The notes under the pieces: model-generated
Database searches by the model: none
What the model was told of the DNA's origin: nothing
Seen by the model: the letters and a program-made list of their open reading frames with translations, nothing else
Shown: in pieces, positions 40,744 through 48,083 of the stretch
Position numbering within the stretch: position 1 is the stretch's first letter
Layout: each line of letters begins with the position of its first letter
Translations under genes and position numbers: made by a program
DNA from: an uncultured Eubacteriales bacterium
Lineage (GTDB): Bacteria > Bacillota > Clostridia > HGM11514
Length of the DNA: 61,557 nt
Assembly: GCA_902492655.1 (NCBI GenBank)
Contig: CABUMF010000010.1
Span: forward strand, 1 to 61,557
Direction: 5' to 3'

Positions 40744-41664
40744 ATGAATAATAAAAAAATGGTAAACTACTGCACTAATAACACTCAGGTCGGATTTCAT
40801 ACCGGAAATGGAACGACAGAAGATGCAATAAATTATGCTGTTGCTGAAAATAACAATGTAATAAAAACATGTAATTTAAGAAAAGTACGTAATCGTGATT
40901 GGTATGAAACCTACATAAGAGTAAACCCAAATAAGAACAATGGCGGCTACATTTTGGATAAATACTCAGATTTTCAAAAGGTAATGAAAACAGTTTTTGA
41001 TGAAATTGGAGTAGATGATTTCAAATGGAAACGTCTCGACTTGAGCTTTAACACATTAAATGATAGTGATTATTATGAAAACTATACAAAGCTCAATAGA
41101 TTGTTGATAGCTTGTTTTGCAAGTGCTACAAACGATTTCAATACTTATGATACAAGAAACTTTTGGAGCGGATGCACGAAAAGTCTTGCTACCAAAAACA
41201 ACTACAGAGAAGTTGAATTTTATGACAAGCAAGACCAAACACAACGTAAAAGCCCTTATTATAGCAGACTTGAATTCAGAAGTTTGCGTATGCGTGGCGA
41301 TATCGAAACTGAATTTTTAAAGATTTGGTTTGACAGATTAGATAAGGCGGCACAGGAATTTGAAAATGTGCAGCACAAGTTTAATCAACATATGGCTGAA
41401 ATCTATTTGAATGACCTAAAGAAGAAAAAACAGGAACGTCAATTTTTAAGTATCAATAGCTTTTTGATGACAAGAAAAGATTATATCTTTACGAGCCGAC
41501 AAATGAAAAATTTACTAATGCTGATTGGTTTAAATGAAGAACAGGCAAAGAATAAAGCCTACAACTTTAAAAAACATCATAAAATTGAATACTTTAAAAA
41601 GACAGATTTAGAGAGTATAGTTTCTGAAATTAAAGCAAGAATTACTGACTATTTCTCTAAATAA
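40744..41664 (+). CDS. Rep-like replication initiation protein of the element
   Basis: 306 residues, AGGAGG upstream. The pattern of the Rep_trans/rolling-circle initiator family found in Tn916-like elements can be seen: WKRLDLSFNTLNDSDYYENY (strand with the R-x-D), YREVEFYDKQDQTQRKSPYY, SRLEFRSLRMRG. This corresponds to the R-D, Y-D-K and R-x-E strands of Rep proteins. The C-terminus is helical (FLMTRKDYIFTSRQMKNLLM) and may bind DNA. It would nick the element's origin to replicate the excised circle or allow mobilisation by a helper. Assignment is by pattern and context. Confidence 0.6.
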   Translation: MNNKKMVNYCTNNTQVGFHTGNGTTEDAINYAVAENNNVIKTCNLRKVRNRDWYETYIRVNPNKNNGGYILDKYSDFQKVMKTVFDEIGVDDFKWKRLDLSFNTLNDSDYYENYTKLNRLLIACFASATNDFNTYDTRNFWSGCTKSLATKNNYREVEFYDKQDQTQRKSPYYSRLEFRSLRMRGDIETEFLKIWFDRLDKAAQEFENVQHKFNQHMAEIYLNDLKKKKQERQFLSINSFLMTRKDYIFTSRQMKNLLMLIGLNEEQAKNKAYNFKKHHKIEYFKKTDLESIVSEIKARITDYFSK

Positions 41665-41843
41665 TCAGTAATGAATTACTAAAATCAAAAAAATATAAAT
41701 GTCGAACAGGCGTTGATTTACAAGGCTTTTTAGATGGTTTTCTTTAAAGCTGATTACCTAATATATATGTTAAGCATATATGTGTAAGTAAATAGTTGCA
41801 TATAACTTCTCTACAAAAATTATATGCAAAGGAGAAAAGTGCA

Positions 41844-42479
41844 TTGGCACTAATTATTATAAATAGAATAGTCTTTTCATTGGTGCTAATGGCACGAGTG
41901 GAAAATATGATAAAATTCAAAATATTATCAAATACAGAAAAGCACATAAAACACAATAATATGAAAAGAAGATGCAGTAAATACTATCAGTTGCAAAATC
42001 CACATTACGATGGCACATATATGTGGAGTGGCTGGGAAGATAACAAATATGATACTTTTTTCGTTTGGTTGGATAGTAATTATTATGAAATAGACGGCGA
42101 AATACAGATGGATATTGATAAAGATATTATCAAATATGGCAATAAACAATATCATCCTGACTTGTGTTTGATTGTACCACATAGCATAAATACATTCTAT
42201 GAAACATTAGAGGTTGGCAAAACTAATATAAAGTATAATTTCAAAACACAGAAATATCGTGTTAAGGTTACCGATAGGAAAAAGCCTATTATTTCAGATA
42301 ACATAGATACATATAACGAAGCATTAGATGTTTACTGTGATATAAAACAAGGGATATTGTTTAATAAGGCAAAAGCACTAAAAGATAAAGTGCCTGAAAA
42401 GGTTTATAACGCTTTGATGAATACCGACATAAAGGCTATCAATCAAAAGTATTATGAATCTGTTGAAGGTGAGGTGTAA
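41844..42479 (+). CDS. Unknown element protein between rep and xis
   Basis: About 211 residues. TTG 41844 follows AAAGGAG at a good distance; the frame also runs to an ATG at 41796 without a ribosome site, and later ATGs at 41892 and 41907 are possible. The conserved-looking core is aromatic and acidic: KYYQLQNPHYDGTYMWSGWE, NKYDTFFVWLDSNYYEIDGE, and a helical C-terminus (KALKDKVPEKVYNALMNTDI). No known motif. It overlaps the operon leading into the excisionase and integrase genes (6-base gap to xis), so it may take part in excision or transfer. Confidence 0.6.
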   Translation: MALIIINRIVFSLVLMARVENMIKFKILSNTEKHIKHNNMKRRCSKYYQLQNPHYDGTYMWSGWEDNKYDTFFVWLDSNYYEIDGEIQMDIDKDIIKYGNKQYHPDLCLIVPHSINTFYETLEVGKTNIKYNFKTQKYRVKVTDRKKPIISDNIDTYNEALDVYCDIKQGILFNKAKALKDKVPEKVYNALMNTDIKAINQKYYESVEGEV

Positions 42480-42485
42480 GCCTAT

Positions 42486-42692
42486 ATGGGAAGAATAATT
42501 GAAGTCCCTATATGGGAAAAATACTCACTCACGATACAAGAAGCGGCAGCTTATTTCAGAATAGGTGAAAATGCTTTAAGAGATATAATAAAAGACAATC
42601 CTGACGAAGCTTTTTGGTTTTGGAACGGAAACAGGCAACAGATAAAACGTAGATTATTTGAAGATTTTATGGATAAACAATCCGCTATTTAA
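42486..42692 (+). CDS. xis: Tn916-type excisionase
   Basis: 68 residues. The sequence EVPIWEKYSLTIQEAAAYFR, IGENALRDIIKDNPDEAFWF, NGNRQQIKRRLFEDFMDKQS follows Tn916 Xis almost residue for residue: a winged-helix DNA-binding protein that bends the element ends and steers the integrase to excision. It lies immediately before the integrase gene, as in Tn916. Confidence 0.93.
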   Translation: MGRIIEVPIWEKYSLTIQEAAAYFRIGENALRDIIKDNPDEAFWFWNGNRQQIKRRLFEDFMDKQSAI

Positions 42693-42777
42693 GGAAAACG
42701 TATAGACGAATTGAGCGTGATATGGTATAATAACCATATACTATATCATGGCTCTTTTCGGGAAGGAGATATATTTA

Positions 42778-44046
42778 GTGTCTGAAAAGAGAAGAGATAA
42801 CAAAAACAGAGTTTTAAATAATGGAGAGAGCCAACGTAAAGATGGTAAGTATGAGTTTAAATATGTAGATGTCAATGGTGTTCGTAGAAGTGCCTACAGT
42901 TGGAAGTTGACAGATGCCGACAGAGTACCGGAAGGAAAAAGGTGTACAATGAGCCTTCGGGAAATGGAAAAGCAGATAAGGCGAGATGTAGAAGATGGTA
43001 TCAGTACCCAAAGTGCCAACAGTAAAACCTTGAATAACGTCTATGATACATATATGGAAGGTAAAACAGAGCTAAAGCAATCAACACGAGGAAACTATAA
43101 GTATATGTATAAAAAGTATGTGCATGATACACTTGGGAAAAGACGAATTTCTACTATTAAATATAGTGATATAAAGAGATTTTACAATAGCCTGATATTA
43201 GAAAAGAATTTCAAGCCAAACAGTATGGAAATAATACATACCATATTGCATCCTGTGTTTACAACAGCGGTACGGGATGGATATATTCGCACTAACCCAA
43301 CTGACGGTGTAATGGGTGAAATCAAAAAGAGCCATAATTGGGAGAAATCGAAACGGTACGCACTTACGGAAGAACAACAGGCAATGTTTATTGATTTTGT
43401 TGCTAATTCAAAAGAATATCAGCATTGGCTACCCTTATTTACTGTTTTTCTCGGTACAGGGTGCAGAGTTGGTGAGCTTATTGGTTTAACGTGGGAAGAT
43501 TGCAATTTCAAAGAAGGTATTATATCAATCAACCATAATCTGATATACAGGCAACAGGACAACGGCAAATGCGAAATGCACATTACCACACCGAAAACAG
43601 AATCAGGCAAAAGAATTGTACCAATGTTTGAGGCGGTACGCAAAGCGTTATTACAAGAGAAAATGCGACAGATGCAAACAGGATTTAACACAACCATAAT
43701 AGACGGATATTCAGGGTTTGTATTCAAAAATAGGTTTGGGTATGTACATAACCCACACGCAATAAACAGAGCTATAAAGCGAATATATGAATCCTGTAAC
43801 AAGCAAGAAGCGGAGCGGGCAGCAAATGAACATAGACAACCGATTTTGATACCACATTTTACGTGCCATTCATTAAGACATACCTTTTGCACAAGGTTTT
43901 GTGAGAATGAAACAGATTTGAAAATCATTCAAGAGATTATGGGACATGCCGATATTACAACCACAATGAATATTTACAACGAAGCCACAAAGGAACGTAA
44001 GCAAGAATCTTTTGAAAGGTTGGAAGGCAAAATCAAAATCTGTTAG
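42778..44046 (+). CDS. int: Tn916-family tyrosine integrase
   Basis: 422 residues from GTG 42778, which has AAGGAG upstream; the protein then begins M-SEKRRDNKNRVLNNGESQRK as Tn916 Int does. The N-terminal arm-binding domain (KYEFKYVDVNGVRRSAYSWK) recognises direct repeats inside the element ends, here probably TTTACGACA. The catalytic domain shows Arg in GTGCRVGELIGLTWED, HSLRHTFCTRFCE (H-x-x-R) and the Tyr nucleophile in HADITTTMNIYNEAT near residue 400. It cuts and joins the ends with little target preference. As in Tn916, the gene reads out toward the right end of its element. Confidence 0.96.
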   Translation: MSEKRRDNKNRVLNNGESQRKDGKYEFKYVDVNGVRRSAYSWKLTDADRVPEGKRCTMSLREMEKQIRRDVEDGISTQSANSKTLNNVYDTYMEGKTELKQSTRGNYKYMYKKYVHDTLGKRRISTIKYSDIKRFYNSLILEKNFKPNSMEIIHTILHPVFTTAVRDGYIRTNPTDGVMGEIKKSHNWEKSKRYALTEEQQAMFIDFVANSKEYQHWLPLFTVFLGTGCRVGELIGLTWEDCNFKEGIISINHNLIYRQQDNGKCEMHITTPKTESGKRIVPMFEAVRKALLQEKMRQMQTGFNTTIIDGYSGFVFKNRFGYVHNPHAINRAIKRIYESCNKQEAERAANEHRQPILIPHFTCHSLRHTFCTRFCENETDLKIIQEIMGHADITTTMNIYNEATKERKQESFERLEGKIKIC

Positions 44047-44050
44047 AGGT

Positions 44051-44081
44051 TTTACGACAACTTTTACGACATTTTACGACA
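44051..44081. repeat. Three TTTACGACA repeats behind int
   Basis: TTTACGACA occurs at 44051-44059, 44063-44071 and 44073-44081, then again at 44302, 44337 and 44457, with inverted copies at 44276 and 44352. They are candidates for integrase arm sites at the right end. Confidence 0.75.
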
Positions 44082-44123
44082 GAGATGTAAAAAGGTATAA
44101 GGAGATATGTGAAATATCAAGTA

Positions 44124-44153
44124 TTGACAAAGCATGAATTAATGGGTTATAAT
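44124..44153 (+). promoter_or_regulatory. Outward-facing promoter near the right end
   Basis: TTGACA (44124-44129) and TATAAT (44148-44153), 18 bases apart, reading out of the element toward the next one; on a circular form it would read across the joint into the left end. Confidence 0.65.
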
Positions 44154-44290
44154 AACTTATAAGAAGTTATGGGAATGTGCAAAGTGTATTCCCCACAATG
44201 AAGCCCCTCTCGGACTAAAAACCCATAAAAATCAGGTTTTGACAGCGTTTGCGGCGTTTTGTTAATCCAAAAAAATGTCGTAAAACGGGG

Positions 44291-44316
44291 GTTACGACAG
44301 ATTTACGACAAATGAC
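44291..44316. repeat. Right-end repeat of the 8-kb element (attR-like)
   Basis: Matches 36295-36320 at 24 of 26 bases in direct orientation. The exact crossover point cannot be fixed, because further copies of the 9-base unit lie up to 44465. Confidence 0.6.
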
Positions 44317-44465
44317 TTTTTGAGCATCGCTCGTCTTTTACGACAAATGCGTGTCGTAAATCACGAGAATCGTAAATTGTTAATCCAGTGGCTTCATTGT
44401 AACGGCTACATTGTAAATTGAATAAAAAAGCCTTGTAAACTCGGCATTTAACGAAGTTTACGACA

Positions 44466-44502
44466 GAACCTCGGACTGTATAGTTCGGGGTTCTTTTTTT
44501 GC
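44466..44502 (+). terminator. Terminator between the two elements
   Basis: GAACCTCGGAC and GTTCGGGGTTC pair with two G-U pairs, followed by a long T run. Confidence 0.75.
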
Positions 44503-44506
44503 ATAT

Positions 44507-44535
44507 TTGAAGCTGGCAACGATTATGGATATACT
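44507..44535 (+). promoter_or_regulatory. Promoter of the first small gene of the large element
   Basis: TTGAAG (44507-44512) and TATACT (44530-44535), 17 bases apart. Confidence 0.7.
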
Positions 44536-44558
44536 GTAATCGAATGGAGGGACTACAA

Positions 44559-44735
44559 ATGAAGAAGTATTATATCAATCTAACCGAGCAGGAACGCTCT
44601 CAAATCATACATTCGCTTATAGATAAAAAGAACGCACTTATGGCTCAAGGCAGATACACCGACGCTGTTGATGAAGTCATCTTAAAGATGATGAAAGCAA
44701 AGAAAAAGGCTTTCATAGTGCGTACTGTTTCGTAG
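44559..44735 (+). CDS. Small conserved conjugative-element protein
   Basis: 58 residues from ATG 44559 (GGAGGG upstream). It is fully helical: YYINLTEQERSQIIHSLIDK, KNALMAQGRYTDAVDEVILK, then a Lys-rich end. Short proteins of this look sit at the left end of Tn1549-like conjugative elements of gut Clostridia, ahead of parA. The role is unknown; a regulator or relaxosome helper is conceivable. It has its own promoter and terminator. Confidence 0.7.
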   Translation: MKKYYINLTEQERSQIIHSLIDKKNALMAQGRYTDAVDEVILKMMKAKKKAFIVRTVS

Positions 44736-44776
44736 TCATTTCCTTTTCAAAAAATAAAATATAGAGCTATATAAGC

Positions 44777-44814
44777 AAGCCGCTTATTCCTTTCTCGGGA
44801 TAGGCGGCTTTTTT
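44777..44814 (+). terminator. Terminator after the small gene
   Basis: AAGCCGCTTATTCC and GGGATAGGCGGCTT form the stem, with a T run. Confidence 0.85.
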
Positions 44815-45287
44815 CATTTTCCCAACTCAAAAAATTTTTTCAAACTTTTTTCAAAAACACCCGATAATTTGACCTCTCCCAGTCCGAACAAGTGAAAGGG
44901 TTATTTCTTAACTCCGATTAGGAGCAACTCTTTCGCTGTTCCTTGACAACTGAATATATAGGCACATCGGACTTTAGTTCTGATGATGAGCCACCTTATC
45001 GGGTACGCCAAGACCTCTGAAACGGAGCGAGCGAGAATCCCTGGTAAAAGTGTCAGGCTGCACCTGATACGGCGATGACAGTCAGAATGATAATGATACT
45101 TCTCTACGGAGCTGGCGGAGAACCCGGCAGAGGTGAAATTCCTATGACACGGTTTCGCAAACCGTGACCGATGTGCTTCCCACACAAAGCAACAGCTTTA
45201 CGCAGGGGGTGTTGAAAACAAATACTGCGTTGATACATAGCCGTCTGAACACAGCCGGCTATAAATCTATCGAAAGGAGGAAAGCCA
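44815..45287 (+). other. Long non-coding region before parA, probably a structured leader
   Basis: About 470 bases without a plausible gene. A hairpin CACGGTTT-CGC-AAACCGTG lies at 45148-45166, and complementary GC-rich blocks (AGCCGTC/AGCCGGCT near 45240-45262) lie further on. TTGACA at 44943 has no good -10 at 17 bases. GC content is higher than in other intergenic stretches, which suggests a conserved RNA, a centromere-like parS array or an origin. Confidence 0.45.
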
Positions 45288-46112
45288 ATGCCAAACTGTA
45301 AAACCATTGCTATCTGCAATCAGAAGGGCGGCACAGGCAAAACGACCACAACGGTCAATTTAGGGATAGGGCTTGCGAAGCAAGGTAAAAAGGTACTCCT
45401 TGTAGATGCCGATCCGCAGGGCGACCTCACGACTTGCCTCGGATGGAAAGATAATGACAGTCTGCCGACTACCATTACCACTAAGTTATCCGAGATAATG
45501 CGTGAAGAAAACGGAAACCCGCATTTCGGTATTCTGCATCACGAGGAAAATGTTGATTTGCTTCCCGCAAACCTTGAACTGTCCGCAATGGAAATGATGC
45601 TTGTAACGACTATGAGCCGTGAAACTGTTTTGAGAACCTATCTGAATAAGGTAAAGAACGATTACGAATATATCCTGATCGACTGTATGCCTTCGCTCGG
45701 TATGGTAACTCTGAACGCTTTAGCGGCGGCAGACAGCGTAATCATCCCCGTTCAGGCTCAGTATCTTCCCGCAAAAGGAATGACACAGCTTATGCAGACC
45801 ATCGGGAAGGTTAAGCAGCATATCAACCCAAGCCTGAAGATTGACGGTATCTTACTGAATATTGTAGATAACCGAACAAACCTTGCGAAAAGCACGGCGG
45901 ACGCACTGAGGAAAAACTACGGAAGCGTGATTAAGATATATCACTCAGCCATTCCTATGGCAGTAAAAGCCGCAGAGGTAGCGTCGAAAGGTGTCAGCAT
46001 ATATAAGTATGAACCGAACAGTCCTGCGGCGAAGGCTTACGCTGAATTGACAAAGGAGGTGTTAGCCGATGGCAGGAAGAAAGAGCGACTTCACTCTGCC
46101 GACGCTCGATGA
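45288..46112 (+). CDS. parA: ParA-type partition ATPase of the conjugative element
   Basis: 274 residues, AAAGGAGG upstream. The deviant Walker A is in NQKGGTGKTTTTVNLGIGLA, followed by VLLVDADPQGDLTTCLGW (Walker A' and sensor) and YILIDCMPSLGMVTLNALAA (Walker B). ParA proteins move DNA over the nucleoid with ParB, and in conjugative elements they stabilise the excised circle. It overlaps parB by 44 bases, so the two are coupled. Confidence 0.95.
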   Translation: MPNCKTIAICNQKGGTGKTTTTVNLGIGLAKQGKKVLLVDADPQGDLTTCLGWKDNDSLPTTITTKLSEIMREENGNPHFGILHHEENVDLLPANLELSAMEMMLVTTMSRETVLRTYLNKVKNDYEYILIDCMPSLGMVTLNALAAADSVIIPVQAQYLPAKGMTQLMQTIGKVKQHINPSLKIDGILLNIVDNRTNLAKSTADALRKNYGSVIKIYHSAIPMAVKAAEVASKGVSIYKYEPNSPAAKAYAELTKEVLADGRKKERLHSADAR

Positions 46113-47016
46113 CCTGTTCTCAACACAGGAAATGAGAGACGATGCGAAACTCGCAAAAATCCGGGATATTCCATTAGAGCTGATAGACGATTTTCCCGAC
46201 CACCCTTTTAAGGTGCGTGACGATGAAGATATGATGCAGCTTGTTGAGAGCGTCAAGGAGCGTGGGGTTATCACCCCGGCAACCGTCCGTCAAAAAGAGG
46301 ACGGCAGATATGAGCTTGTTTCCGGTCACAGGAGAAAACGAGCGTGTGAGCTTGCAGGCTTTGAAACGCTCCGATGTGAGGTAGTTGACCTTACAAGAGA
46401 TGAAGCAACCATCTTAATGGTGGAAAGCAATTTTCAAAGGTCGCAGATACTTCCCTCGGAAAAAGCGTTCGCATACAAAATGCGTTTGGAAGCAATGAAC
46501 AGGCAAGCAGGCAGACCAAAAAAAGAAAATTCGACACCAGTGGTGTCAGATTTTGAACGGCAACGAACAAACGAGGTTTTAGCAAACGAAGTTGGAGAAA
46601 GCCGTGAGCAAATTCGCAGATATATTCGCTTGACCAATCTTGTCCCCGAACTGCTTGACCTTGTGGACGAGGGCAGAATGAAAATGCGACCTGCCGTTGA
46701 GATTTCTTTTCTTGACGAGGACTGCCAGCGTGATTTGGTAGACGAAATCGACTTGAACGACTGCACTCCGTCCCACGACCAAACAATCCGTATGCGAAAG
46801 ATGTTTGAAGAAAAGAAGCTCACACCCGAAGCCATACAAGCCATTATGTCGGAGCAGAAACCCAATCAGCGTGAGAGAATTGTGCTTAGTGGGGATAAGG
46901 TGCGACAGTATATCCCGAAGAATATTCCCCTTAACCAAACAGAGGATTATGTCTGCAAGGCTTTGGAGCATTATGCGGGTTATTTGAGAAAGCGGGCAGA
47001 GCGTGACGCAAGGTAG
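46069..47016 (+). CDS. parB: ParB-type partition protein
   Basis: 315 residues with GGAGG upstream. The ParB/Srx N-terminal domain carries IPLELIDDFPDHPFKVRDDE, LVSGHRRKRACELAGFETLR (the CTP-binding GxxRxxA-like region) and VESNFQRSQILPSEKAFAYK. The HTH region is EVLANEVGESREQIRRYIRL. A C-terminal extension (YIPKNIPLNQTEDYVCKALE, HYAGYLRKRAERDAR) is typical for element-borne versions. It binds parS-like sites and loads around them; I could not identify the sites. Confidence 0.93.
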   Translation: MAGRKSDFTLPTLDDLFSTQEMRDDAKLAKIRDIPLELIDDFPDHPFKVRDDEDMMQLVESVKERGVITPATVRQKEDGRYELVSGHRRKRACELAGFETLRCEVVDLTRDEATILMVESNFQRSQILPSEKAFAYKMRLEAMNRQAGRPKKENSTPVVSDFERQRTNEVLANEVGESREQIRRYIRLTNLVPELLDLVDEGRMKMRPAVEISFLDEDCQRDLVDEIDLNDCTPSHDQTIRMRKMFEEKKLTPEAIQAIMSEQKPNQRERIVLSGDKVRQYIPKNIPLNQTEDYVCKALEHYAGYLRKRAERDAR

Positions 47017-47260
47017 CAGGAGTAACATTTTCCGTTTCCCCTTCCTCACACTCTAACCCCTAAGTACAAGCTAACCTACCGAAGAAAGATATATAACTAT
47101 CTCTCAATATATATCTATCTCCATAACTTAAAGCTATCTCAAACAATTCGCATCATTCCCACTTAAAGGAGGTGGTTGCTAAAATAAAAGATTAGCCTAT
47201 TCGCACCTTTGTCAAATTGCAGAGAACTTTCTACAATGAAGGCGAAAGGAGCGAATCGCA
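47017..47260. other. Intergenic region with short repeated motif
   Basis: No gene. CTATCTC occurs three times between 47098 and 47140 in an AT-rich context; a parS or other binding array is possible but unproven. The ribosome site for the lipoprotein gene is at the right end. Confidence 0.35.
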
Positions 47261-48004
47261 ATGAAAAACAAAATCTTGTGCTTTGGCTTGGTTCTCATTT
47301 TCCTTGCCTCAATGTGCGGATGTAATGCTGAAAAAGCCGATATTTTGGAAAGCTCGGATATAGCCGACTGTTCTTCTTCGGTGAGTAATACGGAAACTTC
47401 CGATGAAACGGATACGACCGTAGAAATTGAGCCTGAAAAAGCAACAGAAACGGAGAAAACATCTTTTGAGCCTACATCGGAAAGTAACGAGCCTGAAACT
47501 GCTCCGACAGAGAGCAAGAAACCAGTTGAAGCCGACAAAACGGATATTCCAGCCGCACCAACGGCAGAAACAGAAACACCAAAGCCCGAAGCGCCCAAAC
47601 CGACCGTAAGCGAAGAAACAAAAGAGCCGGAAAAGCCTGTACAGCCGGAAAAAGAACCTCCGACAGAACAGCCTACGGAAGAAGTAAAGCCAAAAACAGC
47701 TTACGACTACGAGTTTGACATTGAAGCAATTCGGAGCGACCTCATTTCTCTCGGCTGCTCTATGGGACTTACTCATATTACAACCGATGACGGAACGGCG
47801 ATCACACCGGACAATGCTTCGTGGGCGACGCCTGTTACGGCTTCCGAGTCGTTTCAGGGAGAACGCCTGAAAAGAAAACTCACGGACTATGTGCAGTCGA
47901 TGCCGGATATTATCACCGCTTACGGCGGCGCACCAATCGAATATTTCACGATATATATTGAACCGCTTGGAAGCGGCAGCTACCGGATATATTTCCTGTA
48001 CTGA
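47261..48004 (+). CDS. Conjugative-element lipoprotein with Pro/Glu/Thr-rich stalk
   Basis: 247 residues. Signal peptide MKNKILCFGLVLIFLASMCG with a Cys at 20 and 22 in an imperfect lipobox, so lipid attachment is likely. Residues about 25-145 are a low-complexity stalk of Pro, Glu, Thr and Lys (TETEKTSFEPTSESNEPETA, EPEKPVQPEKEPPTEQPTEE). The C-terminal about 100 residues form a compact domain (YDYEFDIEAIRSDLISLGCS, MGLTHITTDDGTAITPDN, GGAPIEYFTIYIEPLGSGSY). The stalk lifts this domain above the cell wall; the gene lies just before the adhesin, so a role in mating contact is plausible. Confidence 0.75.
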   Translation: MKNKILCFGLVLIFLASMCGCNAEKADILESSDIADCSSSVSNTETSDETDTTVEIEPEKATETEKTSFEPTSESNEPETAPTESKKPVEADKTDIPAAPTAETETPKPEAPKPTVSEETKEPEKPVQPEKEPPTEQPTEEVKPKTAYDYEFDIEAIRSDLISLGCSMGLTHITTDDGTAITPDNASWATPVTASESFQGERLKRKLTDYVQSMPDIITAYGGAPIEYFTIYIEPLGSGSYRIYFLY

Positions 48005-48083
48005 GTTCGTGAGAACCTACCCTCTGCCCGAAAAGACAGAGGGCTTTTTTATACACAAATCAAGAAAGGACGGTTAAACCGAA

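Noticed and set aside
44940..45190. Ribosomal RNA fragment suggested by CCTTGACAACTGAATA and similar short strings
   Set aside because: No further rRNA signature blocks occur; the resemblance is confined to a few bases.
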